The position numbers and the translations under genes were made by a program. From NCBI RefSeq assembly GCF_009932555.1, contig NZ_BLJO01000001.1, forward strand, positions 560,472 through 624,471: DNA of 64,000 nucleotides, written 5' to 3'. The DNA comes from Steroidobacter agaridevorans (GTDB lineage Bacteria; Pseudomonadota; Gammaproteobacteria; Steroidobacterales; Steroidobacteraceae). The notes below the pieces were generated by a model. The model worked only from the letters and a program-made list of their open reading frames with translations, was not told the origin of the DNA and ran no database searches. Of this stretch, positions 55,833-64,000 are shown in pieces (position 1 is the stretch's first letter; each line of letters starts with the position of its first letter).

Positions 55833-57266
55833 CTATTTCTCGCCTTCTCGCCCGTAACGATCCTCGAAGCGCACGATGTCGTCTTCGCCCAGGTAGCCGC
55901 CCGATTGCACTTCGATGATGTGCAGCGGGATCTTGCCCGGGTTCTCGATGCGGTGCTTGGTGCCCAGCGGAATGTAAGTCGACTGGTTTTCCTCCAGCAG
56001 GAAAACCTCCTCGCCTCGCGTGATCCTCGCCGTGCCCGACACCACGATCCAGTGCTCGGCGCGGTGATGATGCAACTGCAACGACATCGACGCGCCCGGT
56101 TTCACCGACAGGCGCTTCACCTGGAAGCGCTGGCCGTTATCGATGCTGTCGTAGCTGCCCCACGGCCGAAACACTTCCCGATGCAAGGAAGTTTCGTAGC
56201 GGCCCTGCTTCTTCAACTGATTGACCAGTTCCTTCACGTCCTGCACGCGGCTCTTGGGCGCGACCAGCACCGCGTCCTTGGTCTCGACCACGACGTGATC
56301 CTGCAGACCCACCGCCGCGACCAGGCGGCTGGTGGCGTGCAGATAATTGCCATGCGAGTCGGCGGTCAGCACGTCGCCGAGCACGACGTTGCCGTCGCCG
56401 TCGGCCGGAATCGCTTCGTGCAGCGCCGACCAGGAGCCGACATCGCTCCAGCCCGCGTCCAGCGGCACGACCACGCCGAGCTTGGTCTTCTCCATCACGG
56501 CATAGTCGAACGAGTCGCTCGGACAGGCGCTGAATTCCTTGGTCGGCAAGCGGGTGAAATCCAGATCGCGCTTGGCGGCGGTGACGGACTGCGCGCACGC
56601 TTCATAGATTTTCGGCGCCAGCTCGCGCAGCTCGTTGAGCACGGCCGAGGCGCGGAACAGGAACATGCCGCTGTTCCAGAAATATTCCTTCGACTCGACG
56701 TAGGACTTCGCCGTGGCGAGGTCGGGCTTTTCGACGAAACGGTCGATGCCATACGCCGGGCCCGCGCCGTTGACGCGCTTGATATAGCCATAGCCGGTTT
56801 CCGGCTTGTTCGGCACGACACCGAAGGTTACGAGCTTGCCTTCCGAAGCCGCCTTGCGACCGATCTCCAGCGCCGCACGAAACGCCTTCACATCGCGAAT
56901 CACGTGATCGGCCGGCAGGATCAGCAGCAACGGATCGGAGTCACTGCCTCCCTTGGGCAGATCGGACACAGCGGCCATCGCGGCGACCGCGACCGCGGGC
57001 GCGGTGTTGCGGCCTACCGGCTCGAGCACGATGGCCCGAGGTTTGATATCCGCTTCGAGAATTTGCTCGGCGACCAGAAAACGATGGCTTTCGTTGCACA
57101 CCACGACCGGCGAACCGAGCCCTTCGACACCTGCGACCCGCGCCAGTGTCTCCTGCAGCATGGTGCCCTTGCCGACCAGCGGCAGCAGCTGCTTCGGATA
57201 CAGCTCGCGCGACAGCGGCCACAGGCGAGTGCCCGAGCCGCCGGAAAGAATCACGGGAATCAACAT
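55833..57266 (-). CDS. algA: Bifunctional mannose-1-phosphate guanylyltransferase/mannose-6-phosphate isomerase
   Basis: The 477-residue type II phosphomannose isomerase has an N-terminal nucleotidyltransferase domain ([18 protein letters not shown]) that makes GDP-mannose. A C-terminal cupin isomerase domain follows ([29 protein letters not shown]) that makes mannose-6-phosphate from fructose-6-phosphate. Its start overlaps the end of the UDP-glucose dehydrogenase gene by 7 bases. With the phosphomannomutase it forms the complete route from fructose-6-phosphate to GDP-mannose for exopolysaccharide or O-antigen. manC and xanB are equivalent names. Confidence 0.94.
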   Translation of the reverse strand: MLIPVILSGGSGTRLWPLSRELYPKQLLPLVGKGTMLQETLARVAGVEGLGSPVVVCNESHRFLVAEQILEADIKPRAIVLEPVGRNTAPAVAVAAMAAVSDLPKGGSDSDPLLLILPADHVIRDVKAFRAALEIGRKAASEGKLVTFGVVPNKPETGYGYIKRVNGAGPAYGIDRFVEKPDLATAKSYVESKEYFWNSGMFLFRASAVLNELRELAPKIYEACAQSVTAAKRDLDFTRLPTKEFSACPSDSFDYAVMEKTKLGVVVPLDAGWSDVGSWSALHEAIPADGDGNVVLGDVLTADSHGNYLHATSRLVAAVGLQDHVVVETKDAVLVAPKSRVQDVKELVNQLKKQGRYETSLHREVFRPWGSYDSIDNGQRFQVKRLSVKPGASMSLQLHHHRAEHWIVVSGTARITRGEEVFLLEENQSTYIPLGTKHRIENPGKIPLHIIEVQSGGYLGEDDIVRFEDRYGREGEK

Positions 57267-58594
57267 ACGCTGTCACCTCGCCCGATGGCGTAGTACTTCA
57301 ATCCGAATCGTTTCACAAAGGATGGGTCGTACAGATTACGGCCATCGAAAATCACTTTCTTGCTGAGCTGCGAGGCGATCAGATCGAAATCGGGGCTGCG
57401 GAATTCCTGCCACTCGGTGGCGATCGCCAGCGCATCGGCGCCTTGCAGCGCGTCGGTGGCCGACTTCGCCAGCACCAGGTCCGGGCGCTCGCCGTAGATG
57501 CGCTGGACTTCTTCGTGCGCCACCGGGTCGTAGGCCCGCACTTTCGCGCCGGCGGCCCACAGCGACTCCAACAGCGTGCGACTGGGCGCCTCGCGCATGT
57601 CATCGGTATTGGGCTTGAACGCCAGGCCCCACAACGCAATCGTTTTGCCGGCCAGATCGTCGTTGAACACCGCGCGCATCTTGTCGAACAACACCATTTT
57701 CTGGCGCTTGTTCACCGCCTCGACCGCATTCAGCAGCTCCGCATTGAACTTGTGATCGCCGGCGCTGCGCGACAGGGCCTGCACGTCTTTTGGAAAACAG
57801 GAGCCGCCATAGCCCATGCCGGGATAGATGAAGTGATAGCCGATGCGCGGATCCGAGCCGATGCCCTGACGCACTTTCTCGATGTCGGCCCCCATGCGCT
57901 CGGCCAGGTTGGCGAGCTCGTTCATGAAGCTGATCTTGGTCGCGAGCATGGCGTTGGCAGCGTACTTGGTCAGCTCCGAAGAGCGCACATCCATCACGAT
58001 CATGCGCTCACGATTGCGCGTGAACGGATCGTACAGCGCCTTCAGCAGCTCGGCGGTGCGCGGATTGTCGGTGCCCACCACGATGCGATCGGGCTTCATG
58101 AAGTCATTGATTGCCGCGCCCTCTTTGAGGAATTCGGGGTTGGACACCACGTCGAACTCGACCTGCGCGGCACGCGCCTGCTGGGCCGAGCCGATCTTGG
58201 CCTTCACTTTGTCCGCCGTGCCCACTGGCACCGTGGACTTGGTAACCACCACCCGATACTCGTTGATGTTTTTACCGATCGTTTCGGCGACGGCCAGCAC
58301 GTACTTCAGATCGGCCGAGCCGTCCTCGTCGGGCGGAGTGCCGACGGCAATGAATTGAAACAAGCCGTGTTTGACGCCCTCGACGGCGTCTGTAGTGAAA
58401 CTCAGACGACCGGCCGCCAGATTCTTTCGTAGCAGCTCGTCCAGGCCCGGCTCGTAGATCGGCGACTCGCCGCGCTTGAGCATCTCGACCTTGCGCTCGT
58501 CGACGTCCACGCACAGCACGTTGTTGCCGACTTCGGCCAAGCAAGCGCCCGTCACCAGGCCCACATATCCCGAGCCGAAAATCGTCAATCGCAT
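57260..58594 (-). CDS. ugd: UDP-glucose/GDP-mannose 6-dehydrogenase
   Basis: This 444-residue NAD-dependent four-electron dehydrogenase has the Rossmann opening [20 protein letters not shown], the catalytic Cys in [14 protein letters not shown] and the C-terminal UDP-binding domain with [20 protein letters not shown]-type sequence. It converts a nucleotide hexose to the uronic acid. UDP-glucose is the more likely substrate by resemblance; GDP-mannose is possible because GDP-mannose is made by its neighbours. It heads the ugd, algA, algC group and is preceded by a long non-coding region containing possible promoters. Confidence 0.93.
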   Translation of the reverse strand: MRLTIFGSGYVGLVTGACLAEVGNNVLCVDVDERKVEMLKRGESPIYEPGLDELLRKNLAAGRLSFTTDAVEGVKHGLFQFIAVGTPPDEDGSADLKYVLAVAETIGKNINEYRVVVTKSTVPVGTADKVKAKIGSAQQARAAQVEFDVVSNPEFLKEGAAINDFMKPDRIVVGTDNPRTAELLKALYDPFTRNRERMIVMDVRSSELTKYAANAMLATKISFMNELANLAERMGADIEKVRQGIGSDPRIGYHFIYPGMGYGGSCFPKDVQALSRSAGDHKFNAELLNAVEAVNKRQKMVLFDKMRAVFNDDLAGKTIALWGLAFKPNTDDMREAPSRTLLESLWAAGAKVRAYDPVAHEEVQRIYGERPDLVLAKSATDALQGADALAIATEWQEFRSPDFDLIASQLSKKVIFDGRNLYDPSFVKRFGLKYYAIGRGDSVC

Positions 58595-59204
58595 GGCATA
58601 ACTCGCTGGACTTAAAAGAAAAAATTGCTTCGGCAGCTTAACGGACGCTGCGCAAGCGGTAAAGCAGTCGGCGGATACGGACAGGGCCGCCAGAATGTTC
58701 CATAACTTGAAAAAATTTCCACCGCTCGCGAGGGTGAATTCGCGGCTTTGTCGCTTTAACTATTAGGAACAGCAGCTTTGTCACGGACGACAACAGCTGT
58801 CCAAAGGAAGCGCGGGTCGTGCAGGGACGCACGCAGCGGCCAGAATTCGACAGGAGGTCGGAAACCGGCTCGCGACTGCTACGGAATCAGCAGGCTCGCA
58901 ACTCTTCCTGAATGTCGCCATCGCGCTGCTCCCACGGCTCGAGAAACGACGCGCACAGGGAAAGTGATCGCAAATAAGAACAGGACGAAGGACCGGGTGC
59001 ACACGCTGCCTCGCGCCAGGGAGGCCAGGCGCGCGTGTCACGCCACTCGACTCGGTCGCCGCGAGCCGCCGCCCACAGCGGTTCGCGGCGCCATTCGATT
59101 CAACTCATCGGATGACAACACGAGTGAACGACGGTTGTGCGACAAGCAGACCGCCGACTGACCTGCGCGGTGCCCCGGCAATTTTCCGAATCGACAAACA
59201 AAGA

Positions 59205-59229
59205 CGCGGAGCACGTCCTGTGCTCCGCG
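59205..59229. terminator. Strong hairpin, possible bidirectional terminator
   Basis: CGCGGAGCAC and GTGCTCCGCG form a perfect 10-base stem with loop GTCCT. On the plus strand GATTTT follows; on the minus strand TCTTTGTTTG follows. The minus-strand reading would terminate transcription coming from the CapD-like gene. Confidence 0.5.
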
Positions 59230-59316
59230 GATTTTGGTTCATCCGGCGGGTGGGGAGCACCGGACTACGGACCTTCCTTGTCCTGGTCCGCATGATGCGA
59301 TTCTGGAATGTTGCAA

Positions 59317-59339
59317 AGAGCCCGATTGGCGGGGCTTTT
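59317..59339 (-). terminator. Terminator-like hairpin downstream of the CapD-like gene
   Basis: AGCCC and GGGCT (59319-59323 and 59332-59336) form a short GC stem. AAAA precedes it and CTTT follows on the minus strand; TTTT follows on the plus strand. It is about 60 bases beyond the CapD-like stop. Confidence 0.4.
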
Positions 59340-59349
59340 CGCCAGTTAT

Positions 59350-59371
59350 AGCCTGCTTTGGAACGCAGGCT
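59350..59371 (-). other. Hairpin downstream of the CapD-like gene
   Basis: AGCCTGC and GCAGGCT form a perfect 7-base stem with an 8-base loop. It lies directly after another 7-base stem (AGCGGCG/CGCCGCT, 59379-59397) that touches the CapD-like stop codon. Neither has a T-run. Confidence 0.35.
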
Positions 59372-59396
59372 GCGTGCTAGCGGCGGTACGCGCCGC

Positions 59397-61406
59397 TCAA
59401 TGACCGGTAGGCCCGTGGGGAGGGGTGCTGACCCGCAAGCGCCGTGTTTGTAGCGCGGTCACGTTCTTCAACTCCGTGTGAGCCAGGGCCGCCTTGCGGC
59501 TCCACACCAGATCCTGAATATCGCCGGTCGGCTTGTACTCCGCCACCGTCTGCATCAGCAACTGGCGGGCCTTGTCGCAGTCGAAGCGGCTCAGCGCAAG
59601 CGACATGTCATCGAGCACCTGCTGCACCTGGTGCCACGGCAATGAATGCTCCATGGCGCGCATGATCATCGAGTGCTCGGTACCGGTCACGTTGGTGCCG
59701 ATCAGCAGCTCTTCGAACAATTTCTCCGCCGGACGCAGTCCGGTGTAGACGATTTCGACGTCACCGTCGGGATTCTCATCGTCGCGCACCGTCAGACCCA
59801 TCAGGCTCACCATCCGCTTGGCGAGATCGGCGATACGCACCGGCTTGCCCATGTCGAGCACGAACACGTCCCCGCCCTTGCCCATCGAGGCGGCCTGCAG
59901 CACCAGCTGCGCGGCCTCGGGAATGGTCATGAAGTAGCGGATGACGTCCTTATGGGTCACCGTGACCGGACCGCCGCGACGGATCTGCTCGCGGAACAGC
60001 GGCACCACCGACCCCGACGACTCGAGCACATTACCGAAACGCACCATGCAAAAACGGGTGTGCGAGCTGCGCTGTTGCAGTCCCTGCAGCACGATCTCGG
60101 CGAAGCGCTTGGTCGCGCCCATCACATTGGTGGGATTCACGGCTTTATCCGTGGAGATCAGCACGAATGTTTCGGCGCGCGCCTCGAGCGCGGCTTCAGC
60201 GGCATTCCAGGTGCTGAAGATGTTGTTATAGATGCCTTCGACGACGTTCTGCTCGACGATGGGCACGTGCTTGTATGCGGCGGCGTGATAGATGGTCTGC
60301 ACGCCGTAGATCTGCAGGATTTCCTTGACGCGATGTTTGTGATGCGCATCGCCGAGCAGCGCGACGACGTCCACAGTCAGGCCCTCGGAGGCGAGCAGCG
60401 CTTTGAGCTCGCGCTCGATCGTGTACAGGGCGAGCTCGGACATTTCGAACAGCAGCAGCTGTGTTGGCTGCAAGCGGATGATCTGACGGCACAGCTCCGA
60501 GCCGATGGAGCCGCCAGCCCCCGTTACCATGACCACCTTGCCCGCGATGCATGCGTCCAGCAGCCGGGCATTCGGCGGCACCGGATCCCGGCCTAGCAAA
60601 TCACCGGCATCGACGTCGCGCACGTCTTCGACACGAGCGTTGCCGGAAAGAATGTCGCCGTAATCGGGCACCGTCTGCACCAGCAGCGACAGCGGCTCGA
60701 TGGACTTGAGAATCTCCTGACGACGCCGGCGGGATTGAGACGGAAGCGCGAGCAACACCGCGGCGACCCCTTCGTTGCGGACCAGGTCCGGCAACGAGCG
60801 AGGCGAAAACACTTCCAGGCCGTTGATGGTGCTGCCGTGCAAGGATGCGTTGTCGTCGATAAATGCGATCGGGTGATAGCGGCCGCTGCGTACCAGGCCA
60901 GAGGCCAGTTGCACGCCGGCGCCGCCGGCGCCATAGATCACGACTCGCTGCGTGCCGTTCGACCACCGGAAATTGAGCAGGCTTCGGACCAGAAAGCGAC
61001 TGCCACCGACGTAAATCAGTGCGAACGCCCAGTAGATCGGCAGCACCGACACGGGAATGGCGCGGCGTGGCCATAGCAGCGCTATCACTGTGAGCAGCAT
61101 CACAGAAGTCGTGACACCGGTGAACACGGCCAAAATCGCGCGTGGACCGAGGTAGCGAATCACCGCGCGATACAACCCCATCCGGGTGAACACCAGCACG
61201 CTGGTGAAGAGCACGGCGACGTAGATCCAGTTCGAGCCCTGCGGCTCATGATGAATCGTGCCCAAGCGCAGCGTGAGCGCGGACCAGAGCACCAGCGGAA
61301 TCCCGATCACATCCGCGAGCAGCATCAGCAGACGCTTGCTCGACCGCGGCAGCTGAGCCAGCCGATTGACAAAATTCTCGATCCACTTTGGCATGGATTC
61401 CGTCAC
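59397..61406 (-). CDS. Nucleoside-diphosphate sugar epimerase/dehydratase (CapD/WbpM/FlaA1 family)
   Basis: The 669-residue inner-membrane protein has four N-terminal helices (to about residue 130), a CoA-binding-like Rossmann domain (VVIYGAGGAGVQLAS), then the SDR catalytic domain (VTGAGGSIGSELCRQI, YHAAAYKHVPIVEQN). The family's characteristic catalytic Met-X3-Lys replaces Tyr-X3-Lys (LISTDKAVNPTN then MGATK). Such enzymes are UDP-GlcNAc 4,6-dehydratases starting bacillosamine, QuiNAc or FucNAc synthesis for O-antigen or capsule. GTG at 61406 has AGGAG 8 bases upstream; ATG at 61394 is the alternative. Confidence 0.93.
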   Translation of the reverse strand: MTESMPKWIENFVNRLAQLPRSSKRLLMLLADVIGIPLVLWSALTLRLGTIHHEPQGSNWIYVAVLFTSVLVFTRMGLYRAVIRYLGPRAILAVFTGVTTSVMLLTVIALLWPRRAIPVSVLPIYWAFALIYVGGSRFLVRSLLNFRWSNGTQRVVIYGAGGAGVQLASGLVRSGRYHPIAFIDDNASLHGSTINGLEVFSPRSLPDLVRNEGVAAVLLALPSQSRRRRQEILKSIEPLSLLVQTVPDYGDILSGNARVEDVRDVDAGDLLGRDPVPPNARLLDACIAGKVVMVTGAGGSIGSELCRQIIRLQPTQLLLFEMSELALYTIERELKALLASEGLTVDVVALLGDAHHKHRVKEILQIYGVQTIYHAAAYKHVPIVEQNVVEGIYNNIFSTWNAAEAALEARAETFVLISTDKAVNPTNVMGATKRFAEIVLQGLQQRSSHTRFCMVRFGNVLESSGSVVPLFREQIRRGGPVTVTHKDVIRYFMTIPEAAQLVLQAASMGKGGDVFVLDMGKPVRIADLAKRMVSLMGLTVRDDENPDGDVEIVYTGLRPAEKLFEELLIGTNVTGTEHSMIMRAMEHSLPWHQVQQVLDDMSLALSRFDCDKARQLLMQTVAEYKPTGDIQDLVWSRKAALAHTELKNVTALQTRRLRVSTPPHGPTGH

Positions 61407-61446
61407 TCAATTCGCTCCTTGGTGTGACCTACGGCGGGATCGAGGG

Positions 61447-61644
61447 TTAGCCGGGTGCCTCACCCCAAAGCTCCACCCGCGTTGCCGTTATCTCGTTGAG
61501 TCGTGATGAAGGTTCGGAAAGCACGCCGAACTGGCTGAATGCGATGGAATTCTCCCAGAAGTTGGCCAGCTTTGCACTGACTCCTATCGCAGACAGGGCA
61601 TCCGTCCATGTATTTGCCCACGCGCATCCTTGACGAAGGGTCAC
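61447..61644 (-). CDS. Possible small ORF coupled to the WecA-like gene
   Basis: A GTG at 61644 overlaps the stop of the upstream transferase gene (GTGA) and opens a 65-codon frame ending 40 bases before the CapD-like start. The predicted peptide is protein-like (several Trp and Phe, ending ATRVELWGEAPG), but I do not recognise it. It could be a genuine small protein or the remnant of a longer gene. No ribosome-binding site was evident. Confidence 0.3.
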   Translation of the reverse strand: MTLRQGCAWANTWTDALSAIGVSAKLANFWENSIAFSQFGVLSEPSSRLNEITATRVELWGEAPG

Positions 61645-62663
61645 GCCTCCGCGCGTCCCGCTCCTGCGAGGATTGCAGCGACCGTGACCGGCAGCAGAGC
61701 CACGACCGTCATCCAGCCCGCGAAAGCAGGCTTCCACGTGGCGAACAGAGCGCACGGAAACAACCACGTCAGATTTATTCCTAGGACCGCGAGCGTCACG
61801 CGCCGATGGCTCTTCCAGCGCCTGGAGAGCCATTGATAGGCGTGGCTACGATGCGCCTGGTGGAAACTCTCACGCCGCCACACCCGCCGCACCAGCGTCA
61901 CGGTCGCGTCGACGAAGAACACGCCTCCCAGGATTACCCACAGCAGCAGCGCCACGGGATTTTCCCGAGCGGCGATCAGGGCCAGGACGGCAATGATGTA
62001 CCCCATGTAGCCGCTGCCGACGTCGCCCATGAAAATCTTCGCGGGCGGCCAGTTCCATACCAGGAACCCCAGACAGCCGGCGGCGAATACCGACGCCGCC
62101 AGGATCGCTTCCGGCGAGCCGCCGCTGAAATGATGCAAGAGCGCCCCGGCGGCAGCGACAAACGCGGCCTCGGAGCCGGCGATGCCATCGATGCCGTCCA
62201 TGAAGTTGAACAGATTCAGCGTCCAGACGATGCCGAGCACACCCAGGACATAGCCGCCCCAGCCGAACGTGAAGACCTGCTCGCCGAAGCGCAACGGCGG
62301 CAATCCGCCCAGCCAGGCCAACGCCCAGATCGCGGCGATCACATGGACGGTGAACCGGATCCTGGCCGGCAGCGGCCGCCGGTCGTCGAGAAAGCCGACC
62401 GTCGCGACCGCCAGCGCGCCGACACTAAGCGCCATGAAAACGTTGAGAGATACCCGATCGAGCCACACCAGTACGCCCAGGACTGCCGTGGTGGCCAGCA
62501 CAGTGGCCAACCCTCCTCCCCTGGGCGTCGGGACGGCATGTGAACTGCGCGAGTTCGGGATGTCGAGCACCTGCATCGACAATGCGATCTTGCGCACGCC
62601 CCCAGTGAGCAGCACCGCCATGACGAACGCCGTAGCCGCGGATAAAGCAGATACGAGCGTCAC
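61641..62663 (-). CDS. Polyprenyl-phosphate sugar-1-phosphate transferase (WecA/MraY-like, family 4)
   Basis: This 340-residue protein has about ten membrane helices and the PNPT signatures FLDDRRPLPARIRF (Asp-Asp), NLFNFMDGIDGIAGSEA and FMGDVGSGYMGY. It would transfer a sugar-1-phosphate from a UDP-sugar to undecaprenyl phosphate, the first membrane step of O-antigen or capsule assembly. GTG at 62663 follows GAGGGACAACGAC and overlaps the epimerase stop by 4 bases; a much longer open frame upstream is a shadow of the epimerase gene. The pairing with a downstream CapD-like dehydratase resembles WbpL/WbpM of Pseudomonas. Confidence 0.92.
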   Translation of the reverse strand: MTLVSALSAATAFVMAVLLTGGVRKIALSMQVLDIPNSRSSHAVPTPRGGGLATVLATTAVLGVLVWLDRVSLNVFMALSVGALAVATVGFLDDRRPLPARIRFTVHVIAAIWALAWLGGLPPLRFGEQVFTFGWGGYVLGVLGIVWTLNLFNFMDGIDGIAGSEAAFVAAAGALLHHFSGGSPEAILAASVFAAGCLGFLVWNWPPAKIFMGDVGSGYMGYIIAVLALIAARENPVALLLWVILGGVFFVDATVTLVRRVWRRESFHQAHRSHAYQWLSRRWKSHRRVTLAVLGINLTWLFPCALFATWKPAFAGWMTVVALLPVTVAAILAGAGRAEA

Positions 62664-63622
62664 GTCGTTGTCCCTCGCGCAGATACCTGACCGGCGAACC
62701 AGCGCGCCATGTCGATCAGCCCGGCCTCGAGGCCCGTCTGCGGCTGCCAACCGAGCGCAGCCCGGGCAGCGCTCGCATCTACCCTCAAACTCGAGGTCAG
62801 GCGATGTAGCTCGGCCCGTCGCCCGCCGAGGGATGCAGCCAGTCGCAACAACGCGAGCGGACAATGAAACACTCGCGAAGGCACATTCATGCCCCGCGCG
62901 AGCACTCGCAGCAGCTCGGGCGTGGAAACATCCTCTCCGTCCGCGACTACGAATACCCGCCCGGCGGCAGCGCGATGAAACGCGCATAGGATCAGAAAGT
63001 CGCAGAGGTTTTCGACTCCGACGTAGCTGCGCCGGTTGCGCACGGAGCCCAATGGCAGCGGCACGCCGCGATGAACCAGCCGCAACAGTCGCAGGAAGTT
63101 GCCCTTGACTCGAGGACCATAGACCAGCGGCGGACGCACGATGACGAGCTCCATGGCATGCTTTTGCGCCAAAGCTCGTAACTCCCGCTCCGCATCCCAT
63201 TTCGAGATTGCATAGGGCTCGATGGGAGCAGGCTCCTCGCTGCCGGTGAAGATACGATCGCCGCTGTTGTTACCGAGCACGCCGATCGAGCTGACAAACA
63301 CGAAGCGGCGCACGCCCGCCCTGTGCGCGGCTTCAGCGATTTGGATCGTGCTCGCCAGATTCACCCGGCGATACTCAGCCAGAGGATCCGCGTGGTCCTC
63401 GTTCATCACGTGCGCGCGCGCCGCGAGGTGAATCACCGCGCCTGCTCCAGCCAAGGCCTGTTCCAATCGCGCGGCGCCGACGGCGCCCGACGCTTCGAGC
63501 AACTCCCGTCGGATTGCAGTCAGCCCGTGGCCTCGCGAGCTCAACATGGGGCACAGCACCGAACCGATGAAGCCGGTTGAGCCTGTCACCGCCACGGCGC
63601 CCGGCGACGACTCTATCGGCAT
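62660..63622 (-). CDS. NAD-dependent epimerase/dehydratase (WbpV/Gne-like)
   Basis: The 320-residue extended SDR has VTGSTGFIGSVLCPML for NAD binding, HLAARAHVMNED (typical of WbpV/WbpK-like sugar reductases), Ser in FVSSIGVLG and the Tyr-X3-Lys in YAISKWDAE. It probably reduces or epimerises a 4-keto NDP-sugar made by the CapD-like dehydratase. ATG at 63622 (MPIESSPGAV) is inside the end of the upstream glycosyltransferase gene; the in-frame extension was rejected. Confidence 0.91.
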   Translation of the reverse strand: MPIESSPGAVAVTGSTGFIGSVLCPMLSSRGHGLTAIRRELLEASGAVGAARLEQALAGAGAVIHLAARAHVMNEDHADPLAEYRRVNLASTIQIAEAAHRAGVRRFVFVSSIGVLGNNSGDRIFTGSEEPAPIEPYAISKWDAERELRALAQKHAMELVIVRPPLVYGPRVKGNFLRLLRLVHRGVPLPLGSVRNRRSYVGVENLCDFLILCAFHRAAAGRVFVVADGEDVSTPELLRVLARGMNVPSRVFHCPLALLRLAASLGGRRAELHRLTSSLRVDASAARAALGWQPQTGLEAGLIDMARWFAGQVSARGTTT

Positions 63623-64000
63623 GTGTCCGGCCACAACACCGCCACATAGCGGCGGATCGCCTGCTTCCAATCGTGATTGCGCTCCATGAAGCGCCGCGGA
63701 CAGCCACGGATGCTCGAAAGATCGAAGTCGCAGATCTGCTCGATCAACCGGGCCAACGCCCTCGGATCGCCAGCCGGGCAAAACCAGCCCAGCTCCTTGT
63801 GATCCGACACCATTTTTTGCAGCTCGGCGCCGACATCACCGATGACCAGCAGCGGTTTGTCGGCAGCCATAGAAAAATAAGCCTTGCTCGGCACCGCCAG
63901 CCCGAACATTCCAGGCATCAAGGAAATCATGGCCACGTCGCATGCCAGCAGACCTTCGTTGTTGCGACCGAACTCCAGCGAAGGCAGGCAGCGCACGCGC
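63613..64000 (-). CDS. Glycosyltransferase, GT4-like, C-terminal part (gene runs off the window)
   Basis: Only the last 129 or so residues are visible. They match the nucleotide-sugar-binding half of a GT-B glycosyltransferase: DVAMISLMPGMFGLAVPSK followed by the family Glu/Asp-rich loop, KPLLVIGDVGAEL, and a C-terminal helix ending near the stop at 63613. It would extend the polysaccharide repeat unit. It overlaps the epimerase start by 10 bases, so it is in the same operon. The donor and acceptor sugars cannot be determined from the fragment. Confidence 0.8.
   Translation of the reverse strand, partial: RVRCLPSLEFGRNNEGLLACDVAMISLMPGMFGLAVPSKAYFSMAADKPLLVIGDVGAELQKMVSDHKELGWFCPAGDPRALARLIEQICDFDLSSIRGCPRRFMERNHDWKQAIRRYVAVLWPDTCR

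Larger units (their letters stand above)
58595..59396. other. Intergenic region of about 800 bases with hairpins at its right end
   Basis: No convincing gene was found here; the open frames have unusual composition and no ribosome-binding sites. The part next to ugd has AT-rich patches (near 58613-58625 and 58710-58720) and a possible minus-strand promoter for ugd (TTTACC, 16 bases, TTAAGC). The right 200 bases hold a series of strong hairpins (59205, 59317, 59350, 59379), listed separately or in the findings. Confidence 0.5.

Noticed and set aside
59135-59142. IclR-type half-site TTGTGCGA in the intergenic region before ugd
   Set aside because: No paired arm at the right spacing, and the neighbours belong to polysaccharide synthesis.
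58595-59396. Small genes in the long intergenic region
   Set aside because: Short frames there are Arg-rich with no ribosome-binding sites or recognisable motifs.

Overview
The window is GC-rich bacterial DNA with densely packed, overlapping operons. Several features suggest a gammaproteobacterium of the Steroidobacter/Nevskiales kind: TonB-dependent receptors paired with hydrophobic-compound catabolism, gltX flanked by tRNA genes, and an AlgC/AlgA-type sugar-nucleotide pathway. The taxonomic placement is inference from gene content only. No transposase, integrase, rRNA or CRISPR array was seen.

Layout. (1) 21-6663, minus strand: a two-component system followed by a heavy-metal RND efflux pump (response regulator, sensor kinase, periplasmic adaptor, pump, DUF3240 protein). 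(2) 6766-48285: a catabolic island of about 41.5 kb and 39 genes. It holds two acyl-CoA ligases, a CaiB-type CoA transferase, two Rieske oxygenases, two P450s, two 2Fe-2S ferredoxins and one ferredoxin reductase, two paralogous MFS carriers and two TonB receptors. It also holds four acyl-CoA dehydrogenases, two crotonases, four SDRs, GMC and aldehyde dehydrogenases, two true thiolases, a cysteine-less thiolase-like protein with its DUF35 partner, a CatIJ-like CoA transferase, a hydrolase, a thioesterase and a nitronate-monooxygenase-like protein. (3) 48409-51233: a methyltransferase, tRNA-Glu, tRNA-Ala, gltX and tRNA-Val. (4) 51309-54181: a multi-sensor kinase with a receiver-only partner. (5) 54385-64000, minus strand: exopolysaccharide/O-antigen genes (phosphomannomutase, GDP-mannose pyrophosphorylase, UDP-glucose dehydrogenase, CapD/WbpM-like dehydratase, WecA-like transferase, epimerase, and a partial glycosyltransferase at the right edge).

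How the island works together (inference). Uptake is through the TonB receptors and MFS carriers. P450 and Rieske hydroxylation uses the ferredoxin and ferredoxin-reductase chain, GMC and aldehyde dehydrogenase oxidise an alcohol to an acid, and ligation to CoA feeds beta-oxidation. A side-chain or ring C-C cleavage step may use the thiolase-like/DUF35 pair, and a CoA transferase plus thiolase finish the pathway. The substrate is not identified. A cyclic isoprenoid, steroid-like or alicyclic carboxylic compound fits the enzyme mix best, but no steroid-ring marker enzyme is present.

The most notable finding is regulatory. An IclR-family (PcaR/PcaU-like) gene and a TetR-family gene end tail to tail in the middle of the island. 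A split inverted repeat, TGTGCGA-22 nt-TCGCACA, occurs upstream of the IclR gene, upstream of the 10-gene TonB operon and upstream of the CoA-transferase operon, with exactly the same spacing, and a degenerate copy precedes the other TonB operon. A different palindrome, AGTGAACATTGTTCACT, occupies the two divergent promoters of the P450/ferredoxin/ligase genes, and the TetR gene is the last gene of one of those operons. Together the two site families could control nearly every gene of the island.
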